Shown: one piece after another, positions 34,810 to 41,968 of the stretch
Layout: every line of letters begins with the position of its first letter
Numbering within the stretch: position 1 is the stretch's first letter
NCBI RefSeq assembly: GCF_001879105.1
Contig: NZ_MLCF01000064.1
Span: forward strand, 1 to 57,776
Source of the DNA: Mangrovactinospora gilvigrisea
Lineage (GTDB): Bacteria; Actinomycetota; Actinomycetes; Streptomycetales; Streptomycetaceae
DNA length: 57,776 nt
Direction of reading: 5' to 3'
The notes under the pieces: model-generated
Told to the model about the DNA's origin: nothing
The model's database searches: none
What the model saw: the letters and a program-made list of their open reading frames with translations, nothing else
Translations under genes and position numbers: made by a program

Positions 34810-35754
34810 ATGCCCAGCAGCAGTTCCTCGCTCACATCCCAGGAGATCGACTCCCAGCCGCAGTGCTGGCGACGCGCGGCCGAGACCGCGACCGCCGGCC
34901 CGGCCGGGACCGGCGAACTCGCCGCGCTCCCCGAGCCCGGCGAGCGCGTCGCCGTCATCGGCTGCGGCACCTCCTGGTTCATCGGCCAGTCCTACGCGGT
35001 GCTGCGCGAGCGCGCCGGCCAGGGCGAGACCGACGCCTTCACGCCGACCGAGTTCCCGGCCGGCCGCACCTACGACCGCGTCGTCGCGCTCTGCCGCTCC
35101 GGCACCACGACCGAGGTGCTGGAGCTGCTCAACCGGCTCCGCGCCGAGCGCAGCGGCTCCCGTCCGCGCGTCACGGCGGTCACCGCCGACCCCAAGACGC
35201 CGATCATGGACGCCGTCGATGACATCCTTGTCCTGGACTACGCCGACGAGCAGTCCGTCGTCCAGACCCGCTACGCCACCACCCAACTCGCCCTGCTCCG
35301 CGCGCACCTGGGCGACGCGGACGGGGTGGCCCGCGCGGCCGCGTCCGCCGAGGCCGCGCTGCGCGAGGAGCTGCCGGCGGCGGCGCTCGCGGCGGAGCAG
35401 TTCACCTTCCTCGGCGCCGGCTGGACGATCGGGCTCGCGCAGGAGGCCGCGCTGAAGATGCGCGAGGCCGCCGGCGCGTGGACCGAGGCGTACCCGGCGA
35501 TGGAGTACCGCCACGGCCCGATCAGCATCACCGGTCCGGGCCGGGTCTCCTGGGCGCTCGGCGCGGTCCCGGAGGGGCTGCGGGAGCAGGTCGCCGAGAC
35601 CGGCGGCACGCTGATCGCGGACTCCGAGGCGGGCGGGCTGGAGCCGATGGCGGACCTGGTCCGGATCCAGCGGCTCGCGGTGGCGCTGGCGGAGGGGAAG
35701 GGCTACAACCCGGACTCGCCGCGCAACCTGACCCGGTCGGTCGTGCTGAAGTAG
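34810..35754 (+). CDS. SIS-domain sugar-phosphate isomerase/deaminase (AgaS/GlmS-like)
   Basis: 314 residues with two SIS modules like the isomerase half of GlmS but no glutaminase domain. Diagnostic segments: VAVIGCGTSWFIGQSYAVL, ALCRSGTTTEVLELLNRL and FLGAGWTIGLAQEAALKMREAAG, and MEYRHGPISITGPG. AgaS proteins deaminate and isomerise galactosamine-6-phosphate to tagatose-6-phosphate, while related enzymes act on glucosamine-6-phosphate. The neighbouring PfkB kinase and class II aldolase favour the tagatose route. It starts at ATG 34810 with GAGAGAAC upstream. It is divergent from the DeoR gene and 114 nt ahead of the ROK kinase. Confidence 0.85.
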   Translation: MPSSSSSLTSQEIDSQPQCWRRAAETATAGPAGTGELAALPEPGERVAVIGCGTSWFIGQSYAVLRERAGQGETDAFTPTEFPAGRTYDRVVALCRSGTTTEVLELLNRLRAERSGSRPRVTAVTADPKTPIMDAVDDILVLDYADEQSVVQTRYATTQLALLRAHLGDADGVARAAASAEAALREELPAAALAAEQFTFLGAGWTIGLAQEAALKMREAAGAWTEAYPAMEYRHGPISITGPGRVSWALGAVPEGLREQVAETGGTLIADSEAGGLEPMADLVRIQRLAVALAEGKGYNPDSPRNLTRSVVLK

Positions 35755-35767
35755 TCGCCGCGGGAAC

Positions 35768-35789
35768 GTCCACCGCGGCCGCGGTGGAC
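35768..35789. repeat. 22-bp perfect palindrome upstream of the ROK kinase gene
   Basis: The arm GTCCACCGCGG (35768-35778) is followed directly by its exact complement to 35789. The right end overlaps a DasR-like site at 35783-35798. It might be a terminator for the SIS gene or a second operator for the nagKA promoter. Confidence 0.85.
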
Positions 35790-35798
35790 TAGACCTTT
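35783..35798 (+). promoter_or_regulatory. DasR-like operator (dre) upstream of the ROK kinase/nagA
   Basis: GGTGGACTAGACCTTT matches the DasR consensus at 12 of 16 positions, including a CTAGACC core. It lies about 70 bp upstream of the TTG start. In S. coelicolor the nagKA genes are known DasR targets, which supports the call. Confidence 0.65.
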
Positions 35799-35868
35799 AT
35801 GGACGGCTCGGCGAGACTGTGCGGCGAAGGCTCGCCGCACGCCGTTTGACGGAGGATCGGAAACACCC

Positions 35869-36804
35869 TTGAAGCACGTCATAGCCCTCGACGTCGGGGG
35901 AACCGGGATGAAGGCCGCCCTGGTCGCGGCCGACGGCACCCTGCTCCACGAGGCCCGCCGTCCCACCGGGCGCGAGCGCGGCCCCGACGCCGTCGTCGAG
36001 GCCGTCCTCGACTTCGCCGCCGATCTGCGCGCCGAGGGCGAGAAGCGCTTCGGCGTGCCCGCGGTCGCCGCCGGCGTCGCCGTCCCCGGCGTCGTCGACG
36101 AGAAGAACGGCGTCGCCGTCTACGCCTCCAACCTCGGCTGGGACCGCGTCCCCTTCCGCGACCTGCTCGGCCACCGCCTCGGCGGCGAGGGCGGCGTCCC
36201 CGTCGCCCTCGGCCACGACGTGCGCTGCGGCGGGCTCGCGGAGGGGCGGATCGGCGCCGCCCGCGGCATCGAGCGGTACTTCTTCCTCGCCCTCGGCACC
36301 GGCATCGCCGGGGCCATCGGCATCGAGGGCCGGATCGAGTCCGGGGCCAACGGCGCCTCCGGCGAGATCGGGCACATCCAGATCCGCCCCAACGGCCCGC
36401 AGTGCGGCTGCGGCGCGCTCGGCTGCCTGGAGTCCGTCGCCTCCGCCTCGGCCGTCGCCCGCGCCTGGTCGGCCTCGGGCGGCGGCCCCGGCGCGAGCGC
36501 CGCCGACGCGGCCCGCGCGGTCGAGGCCGGCGACCCCGATGCGGCAGCCGTGTGGCAGTACATGGTGGATGCGCTCGCCGACGGCATCGTCACCGGCCTG
36601 CGGCTGCTCGACCCGAGTACCTTCGTGATCGGCGGCGGCCTCGCCGAGGCCGGCGACACCCTGTTCGAACCGCTCCGGCGGGCCGTCGCCGAACGGGCCC
36701 GGTTCCAGGCGCCCCCGGCGCTGGTCCCGGCGCGGCTGGGCGACACCGCCGGATGCCTCGGCGCCGGACTCCTCGCCTGGGACCTGCACGGCGCAGGCCA
36801 CTAG
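35869..36804 (+). CDS. nagK: ROK-family N-acetylhexosamine kinase (NagK-like)
   Basis: 311 residues, ROK sugar kinase. ATP loop is ALDVGGTGMKAALV at the N-terminus. The catalytic region is FLALGTGIAGAIGIEGR, and the ROK signature zinc motif HIQIRPNGPQCGCGALGCLES contains the His and three Cys expected. It should phosphorylate free GlcNAc (or GalNAc) to the 6-phosphate, supplying NagA encoded next. The TTG start at 35869 has GGAGG 13 nt upstream. A DasR-like site lies in front. The gap to nagA is 44 nt. Confidence 0.88.
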   Translation: MKHVIALDVGGTGMKAALVAADGTLLHEARRPTGRERGPDAVVEAVLDFAADLRAEGEKRFGVPAVAAGVAVPGVVDEKNGVAVYASNLGWDRVPFRDLLGHRLGGEGGVPVALGHDVRCGGLAEGRIGAARGIERYFFLALGTGIAGAIGIEGRIESGANGASGEIGHIQIRPNGPQCGCGALGCLESVASASAVARAWSASGGGPGASAADAARAVEAGDPDAAAVWQYMVDALADGIVTGLRLLDPSTFVIGGGLAEAGDTLFEPLRRAVAERARFQAPPALVPARLGDTAGCLGAGLLAWDLHGAGH

Positions 36805-36848
36805 CGGGGGACCCCTGACGGACCACCAGAAAGGTTTGGCTGCCCGAT

Positions 36849-38003
36849 ATGACCGCGGACCGCAGTCTGCTGCTGAGGGGTGCCCGGGTCGTGCGGCCCG
36901 GCCGCGTCTCGACCGAACCCCTGCTCGTCGAGAACGGCCTGCTCGCACCCGCCCCCGCCGGCACACCCGACGGCCTTGAGGCAGTCGACCTGACCGGGCG
37001 CTGGATCGTGCCCGGGTTCGTCGACCTCCACACCCACGGCGGCGGCGGCACCAGCTACTCCACCACCGACCCGGACGAGGCGCGCACCGCCGTCGCCCTG
37101 CACCGCGCGCACGGCACCACGACAACGATGGCGTCCCTGGTCACCGGCGAGCTCGACGACCTCGTCCGGCAGGCCGCGATGCTCTCGGAGCTGGTGGAGG
37201 ACGGCGAACTGGCCGGCGTCCACTTCGAGGGCCCGTTCATCTCCCAGCACCGCTGCGGCGCCCACAACCCCGACCTGCTGCGCGACCCCGACCCAGCGGA
37301 CGTCCGCAAGCTCGTCGAGGGCGCCCGCGGCGCGGCCCGGATGATGACGCTCGCCCCCGAGCTCGCGGGCGGCATGGAGTCCGTCCGGCTGCTCGCCGAC
37401 AACGGCGTCATCGCCGCCGTCGGCCACACCGACAGCGACTACGACGCCGCGCTCGCCGCCGTCGACGCCGGCGCCACGGTCGCCACCCACCTCTTCAACG
37501 CCATGCCCGGCCTGCACCACCGCGCCCCCGGCCCGATCGCCGCGCTGCTGGAGGACGAGCGGGTCACCGTCGAGCTGATCACCGACGGCATCCACCTCCA
37601 CCCGGCCGTCGTCGACCTGGTGTGGCGCTCGACCGGCTCCCCCGGGCGGATCGCCTACATCACCGACGCGATGGCCGCGGCCGGCATGAGCGACGGCAAG
37701 TACATGCTCGGCCCGATGGAGGTCAACGTCGAGGACGGCGTCGCCCGCCTCGTCCAGGGCGGCTCCATCGCCGGCTCCACGCTGACGCTGGACACCGCGC
37801 TGAAGCGGGCCGTCCAGGTCAACGAGATCCCCATCGAGCAGGCCGTGGTGCCGCTCAGCCTGGTGCCGGCCCGGCTCCTCGGCCTCGACGGCGACCTGGG
37901 CACGCTGGAGGACGGCAAGCGCGCCGACCTCGTCGTCCTCGACGACGACCTGGAGGTCGTCGCCGTGATGCGCGGCGGCAGTTGGGTGCACGGCGCCCCG
38001 TGA
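36849..38003 (+). CDS. nagA: N-acetylglucosamine-6-phosphate deacetylase
   Basis: 384 residues, amidohydrolase fold. Metal and catalytic motifs are in order: FVDLHTHGGGG near residue 58, HFEGPFISQHRCGAHN, GHTDSDYDAAL, THLFNAMPGLHHR, DGIHLHP and the catalytic Asp in ITDAMAAAGMSDG. It removes acetate from GlcNAc-6-phosphate, and may accept GalNAc-6-phosphate. Substrate can come from the ROK kinase upstream or from MurQ at 21016. The following PfkB kinase begins inside its stop codon (GTGA), so it belongs to a coupled operon. Confidence 0.95.
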   Translation: MTADRSLLLRGARVVRPGRVSTEPLLVENGLLAPAPAGTPDGLEAVDLTGRWIVPGFVDLHTHGGGGTSYSTTDPDEARTAVALHRAHGTTTTMASLVTGELDDLVRQAAMLSELVEDGELAGVHFEGPFISQHRCGAHNPDLLRDPDPADVRKLVEGARGAARMMTLAPELAGGMESVRLLADNGVIAAVGHTDSDYDAALAAVDAGATVATHLFNAMPGLHHRAPGPIAALLEDERVTVELITDGIHLHPAVVDLVWRSTGSPGRIAYITDAMAAAGMSDGKYMLGPMEVNVEDGVARLVQGGSIAGSTLTLDTALKRAVQVNEIPIEQAVVPLSLVPARLLGLDGDLGTLEDGKRADLVVLDDDLEVVAVMRGGSWVHGAP

Positions 38004-39010
38004 TCGTCACCGTCACCCCCAACACCGCGCTGGACATCACCTACCGGCTCGCCGGCGACGGCCCGCTGCGGCTGCACACCACCAACCGGGCCGCCGCGGT
38101 CACCGCCCGGGCCGGCGGCAAGGGCCTCAACGTGGCCCGGATCGCCGCCGCGCTCGGGCACCGGGTGGTCGCCACCGGCCTCGTCGGCGGCGCCGTCGGC
38201 GAGGAGCTGCGCGCCGAACTGGCCGCCTCCGCGCCGACGGTGGACGACGCGCTCCACCCGGTGGCCGGCGCCACCCGGCGCACCGTCACCCTGGTCGACG
38301 GCAGCGGCGACGCCACCATCGTCAACGAGCCCGGCCCGCAGGTCTCCGCCGCGGAGTGGGCCGCCTTCCGGGCGCACGTCCGGGAGTTGGCCTCCCGCCC
38401 GGGCGTCCGGGCCGTCGCGCTCTGCGGCTCGCTGCCGCCCGGAGCGCCCGCCGACGGCTACGCCGAGCTCGTCGCCGACGCCCGCGCCGCCGGCGTCCCC
38501 GTGCTGCTGGACGCCTCCGGCGAGGCGCTCGCCCGCGGCCTGGCGGCCCGCCCCGACCTGGTCAAGCCCAACGCCGACGAACTGGGCCAACTCGCCGGGC
38601 TGGACGGTCCGGTGGACGGTCCCGAGGCCGCCGTCGCCGCCGCCCGGGCGCTGCCCGCGGGCGCGGTCGTCGCCTCCCTCGGCGCGGACGGACTCGTCGC
38701 CGTGGCCGGCGACGCGCCCGCGATCCATGTGCCCGCCCCGGAGCGGATCGCGGGCAACCCCATCGGAGCCGGCGACAGCGCGGTCGCCGGCCTGCTCACC
38801 GGCCTCGTCGAGGGTCTCGACTGGGAGCGGCGGCTGCGTCGCGCGGTCGCGCTCTCGGCGGCGACCGTCGCCGCCCCGGTGGCGGGCGACTACGACCGGG
38901 GCGTGTACGAGCGTTTGACGGCGCGGCTGGCGATATCCGCCGCGCCCTGGGAAAGGACTGCCGAACATGGCACTGGTGACGACCGGCGAACTGGTCTCCG
39001 AGGCGGCTGA
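38000..39010 (+). CDS. PfkB-family hexose-phosphate kinase (tagatose-6-P or fructose-1-P kinase type)
   Basis: 336 residues. It opens IVTVTPNTALDITYRL and has GGKGLNVARIAAALGH near residue 40, both typical of the LacC/FruK group. The C-terminal catalytic motif is NPIGAGDSAVAGLLTG with the active-site Asp. The product would be tagatose-1,6-bisphosphate if it acts after an AgaS-type deaminase. The aldolase encoded next would cleave that compound. The GTG start overlaps the nagA stop; the C-terminal 14 codons overlap the aldolase gene by 44 nt. Confidence 0.85.
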   Translation: MIVTVTPNTALDITYRLAGDGPLRLHTTNRAAAVTARAGGKGLNVARIAAALGHRVVATGLVGGAVGEELRAELAASAPTVDDALHPVAGATRRTVTLVDGSGDATIVNEPGPQVSAAEWAAFRAHVRELASRPGVRAVALCGSLPPGAPADGYAELVADARAAGVPVLLDASGEALARGLAARPDLVKPNADELGQLAGLDGPVDGPEAAVAAARALPAGAVVASLGADGLVAVAGDAPAIHVPAPERIAGNPIGAGDSAVAGLLTGLVEGLDWERRLRRAVALSAATVAAPVAGDYDRGVYERLTARLAISAAPWERTAEHGTGDDRRTGLRGG

Positions 39011-39815
39011 GGCGGGACGCGGTGTCGCCGCGTTCAACGTCATCACCCTTGAGCACGCCGAGGCGATAGCGGCGGGCGCGGAGGCGGCCGGGCTCCCGGC
39101 GATCCTGCAGATCAGCCAGAACGCGGTGAAGTACCACGGCGGCCGGCTGGGCCCGATCGCCGCCGCGTCGGCGGCCGTCGCCCGCGACTCCTCGGCGCGG
39201 CTCTCGCTGCACCTGGACCACGTCGAGGACGAGGCGCTGCTGCACGCGGCGCCCGAGCACGGCTTCTCCTCGGCGATGTTCGACGCCTCCAAGCTGGCCT
39301 ACGCGGACAACGTGGCGGCGACGGCGGAGGCGGCGGCGTTCGCGCACCGCCACGGGATGTGGCTGGAGGCGGAGTTGGGCCGGGTCGGCGGCAAGGAGGG
39401 CGACGGCCCCGCCGACGCGCACGCGCCGGGGGCGCGGACGGATCCGGACGAGGCGGTGGCGTACGTCGCCGCGACGGGTGTGGACGCGCTGGCGGTGGCG
39501 GTCGGCAGCAGCCACGCGATGACCTCGCGGTCGGCGTCGCTGGACCACGAGCTGATCGCGCGGCTGGCGGCGGCGGTGCCGGTGCCGCTGGTGCTGCACG
39601 GGTCGTCGGGGGTGCCGGACGAGGTGCTGGCGGCGGGGGTGCGGGCCGGGATGGTGAAGATCAACATCGGTACGGCGCTGAATGTGGCGTTCACGGGGGC
39701 GGTGCGGGGGGTGTTGGACGGGGACGCGGGCTTGGTGGACCCGCGCAAGTACCTGAAGCCGGCGCGTGCCGCGACGGCGGACGTCATCGCCCACCTGGCC
39801 AAGGTCGCGCACTAG
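38967..39815 (+). CDS. Class II fructose/tagatose-bisphosphate aldolase (KbaY/GatY-like)
   Basis: 282 residues. Zinc-binding histidines lie in LSLHLDHVEDEALL and LVLHGSSGVPDE, a glutamate in WLEAELGRVGGKE, and phosphate binding is in VKINIGTALN. The length and spacing fit the short GatY/KbaY/AgaY type that splits tagatose-1,6-bisphosphate into glyceraldehyde-3-phosphate and dihydroxyacetone phosphate, although fructose-bisphosphate cannot be excluded. ATG 38967 follows GGAAAGGAC and lies inside the kinase gene. It is the last gene of the amino-sugar operon, followed by a GC-rich terminator-like region. Confidence 0.88.
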   Translation: MALVTTGELVSEAAEAGRGVAAFNVITLEHAEAIAAGAEAAGLPAILQISQNAVKYHGGRLGPIAAASAAVARDSSARLSLHLDHVEDEALLHAAPEHGFSSAMFDASKLAYADNVAATAEAAAFAHRHGMWLEAELGRVGGKEGDGPADAHAPGARTDPDEAVAYVAATGVDALAVAVGSSHAMTSRSASLDHELIARLAAAVPVPLVLHGSSGVPDEVLAAGVRAGMVKINIGTALNVAFTGAVRGVLDGDAGLVDPRKYLKPARAATADVIAHLAKVAH

Positions 39816-40183
39816 CCGGCGGGGGCGCCGGGGCCGCTGTCCGCCGCCCCTCCGCCCCGGCACCCCGGCACGCCGGCACCCCGCCCGGGGTCGGCGCGGT
39901 GAAGGCGCCGTCGGCTGCTCGCGGGGATGCCTACGTACCGTCATGTGACCGGGATCACACGGTAATTAGTGGGCGGGCCCGCCCTCCGCTCCCCCAAGGG
40001 TGCGCACGCGCCGCTGAAGGGTGCGCGGGCCGTCCGAAGGGCCGGCGCGAAGGGAGGGGGCCGACTGCCGGGGCTCAGGCCCGAGGCCGCCCGCACACGG
40101 CGTTCCGGCGGCTCCGCGCCCGCCTTTACATCCCTCATGGCGCAGGCCACAGTGCCAGCACCGACTACCGGGGGTGTGCAGCC
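39816..40183. other. Intergenic region with terminator-like repeats and a Crp-like site (368 bp)
   Basis: The first ~75 bp are dense complementary GC blocks, including CCGCCCCGGCACCCC at 39853-39867 and a repeated GGCACCCC near 39876. It is the same element family as at 9-86 and 18740-18773 and should terminate the aldolase transcript. A perfect Crp-type palindrome follows at 39944. The remainder leads into the ABC exporter start and shows no gene. Confidence 0.6.
39944..39959. promoter_or_regulatory. Perfect Crp/Fnr-type palindrome
   Basis: TGTGACCGGGATCACA contains both consensus half-sites TGTGA and TCACA with a 6-bp spacer. It lies 225 bp upstream of the ABC exporter start and 130 bp downstream of the aldolase stop. 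A Crp homologue is the obvious candidate; other palindrome-binding regulators are possible. Confidence 0.65.
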
Positions 40184-41968
40184 GTGTGGGGTCTCCTTCG
40201 CTACAGCATGCGAGTCGCGCCGGGGGCGACCGCCGTCAATCTGCTCTGGTCGGTGGTGACCACCGCCGCCCAGACCGGGGTGCTGGTCGCCACCGGCCGC
40301 CTCGTGGGGGCGCTGCCGGACGCCGTCCGGCACGGGTGGACGGCCCGCGTCACCGCCGATCTCGCCGTCCTCGTCGCGCTCTTCACCGTCTCGCAGGTCG
40401 TCCCCGTCCTGTGGGAGCACGGCCGCTACCACCTGAAGAACGTCGTCAAGACCGCCGTCTCCGCCGACGTCTCCGACCGGATGCTCGCCCCCGCCGGCGT
40501 CGCCCACCTCGAGGACCCCGCCGTCCAGGACGAGTACACCCGCGCCGCCGGCTTCATCGGCTACACCATCCGCGACGGCGCCAACCAGGCGCAGCGGATG
40601 CTGCAGAACCGCCTCTCCGCGCTCGCCGCCGCCGCCCTGATCGGCGTCCTCTTCCACTGGTGGCTCGCCGTCCTCGCCCTCGCCGCGCTGTGGGCCACCG
40701 AGAGCTACCACGCCCGGATCCTCTACCGGGAGGACGACACCTGGCACGGCGAGTCCGAGCACCACCGCGACGCCGAGTACCACTTCGGGCTCGGCATGGG
40801 CCCCGCCGCCAAGGAGCTCCGCGTCTTCGGCCTCGGCCGCTGGCTCACCGACCGCTACGACGACCGCTGGACCACCGCCTCCGCCCCGATGAACGCCGTC
40901 CGCCGGGCCACCGCCGCCCGCGGCGCGCTCGTCTCCACCTGCGGGCTCGCCGTCTTCGGCGCCGCCATCTGGTTCACCGCCGCGGCCGCCGCCGACGGCG
41001 CGCTCCCGCTCGCCGCCACCACCTCCGTCGTCGGCGCGCTGCTCCGGCTCGCCACCGACGTCAGCGGCTACGTCGTCTCCGTCACCCGACGCGGCAGCGT
41101 CTGCCTGCGCGCCCTGCGGCGCCTCCCCGGGATGATCGCCGAGCGCGCCCCCGAGCGCGGCGGCACCGCCGCGCTCCCGGACGGCGCCCCGCACCACGAG
41201 ATCCGCTTCGAGAAGGTCTCCTTCCGCTACCCCGGGCAGCGGCGCGACATCCTCCGCGACCTCGACCTGACGATCCGCGCCGGCGAGGCCCTCGCCCTGG
41301 TCGGCGTCAACGGCGCCGGGAAGTCCACCCTCGTCAAGCTGCTGACGGCCGCTCATCTGCCCACCTCCGGACGGATCCTGGTGGACGGCGTCTCCCTCGC
41401 CGACCTCTCCCCGCAGGCGCGCGCCGCCTGGCAGCGCCGCGCCTCCACCATCACCCAGGACTTCCTGCGGCTGCCGCTCAGCGCCGCCGAGAACGTCGCC
41501 CTGCGCGAGGTCGGCGGCGACCCCGCGGACCGCGCCGCCCTGGACGACGCCGCCGAGCGGGCCGGCGCCGCCGACCTCGTCGCCCGCCTCCCGCACGGCT
41601 GGGACACCGTCCTCGACAAGGCCCACGCGAACGGCACCGACCTCTCCGGCGGCGAGTGGCAGCGCATCGCCCTCGCCCGCGCCCTGCACGCCACCGCGCA
41701 CAGCTCCGGGGTGCTGATCCTGGACGAGCCCGCCGCCGCGCTGGACGTCCGCGCCGAGGCGGCCCTCGTCGAGCGCTACCTCGAACTCACCTCCCGCGTC
41801 ACCTCGCTGATCATCTCGCACCGCTTCTCGGTCGTCCGGGACGCCGACCGCATCGTCGTCCTGGAGGGCGGCCGCGTCACCGAGCACGGCACCCACGCCC
41901 AACTCCTCGCCACCGACGGGAAGTACGCCACCATGTTCCGCACCCAGGCCGATCGGTACGCGGCATGA
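40184..41968 (+). CDS. ABC exporter half-transporter (membrane + ATPase), first of pair
   Basis: 594 residues: a membrane domain of about six helices (residues ~15-310) fused to an ATPase domain. Nucleotide motifs are complete: Walker A LVGVNGAGKSTLVK, signature TDLSGGEWQRIALARAL, Walker B VLILDEPAAALD and H-loop IISHRFSVVR. The second gene starts within its stop (ATGA), so the two should form a heterodimer exporting an unknown substrate. I chose GTG 40184 (WGLLRYSMRVAPG) with GGGGG upstream; ATG 40208 is an alternative. No biosynthetic or peptide-precursor gene accompanies it. A Crp-like site lies upstream. Confidence 0.88.
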   Translation: MWGLLRYSMRVAPGATAVNLLWSVVTTAAQTGVLVATGRLVGALPDAVRHGWTARVTADLAVLVALFTVSQVVPVLWEHGRYHLKNVVKTAVSADVSDRMLAPAGVAHLEDPAVQDEYTRAAGFIGYTIRDGANQAQRMLQNRLSALAAAALIGVLFHWWLAVLALAALWATESYHARILYREDDTWHGESEHHRDAEYHFGLGMGPAAKELRVFGLGRWLTDRYDDRWTTASAPMNAVRRATAARGALVSTCGLAVFGAAIWFTAAAAADGALPLAATTSVVGALLRLATDVSGYVVSVTRRGSVCLRALRRLPGMIAERAPERGGTAALPDGAPHHEIRFEKVSFRYPGQRRDILRDLDLTIRAGEALALVGVNGAGKSTLVKLLTAAHLPTSGRILVDGVSLADLSPQARAAWQRRASTITQDFLRLPLSAAENVALREVGGDPADRAALDDAAERAGAADLVARLPHGWDTVLDKAHANGTDLSGGEWQRIALARALHATAHSSGVLILDEPAAALDVRAEAALVERYLELTSRVTSLIISHRFSVVRDADRIVVLEGGRVTEHGTHAQLLATDGKYATMFRTQADRYAA

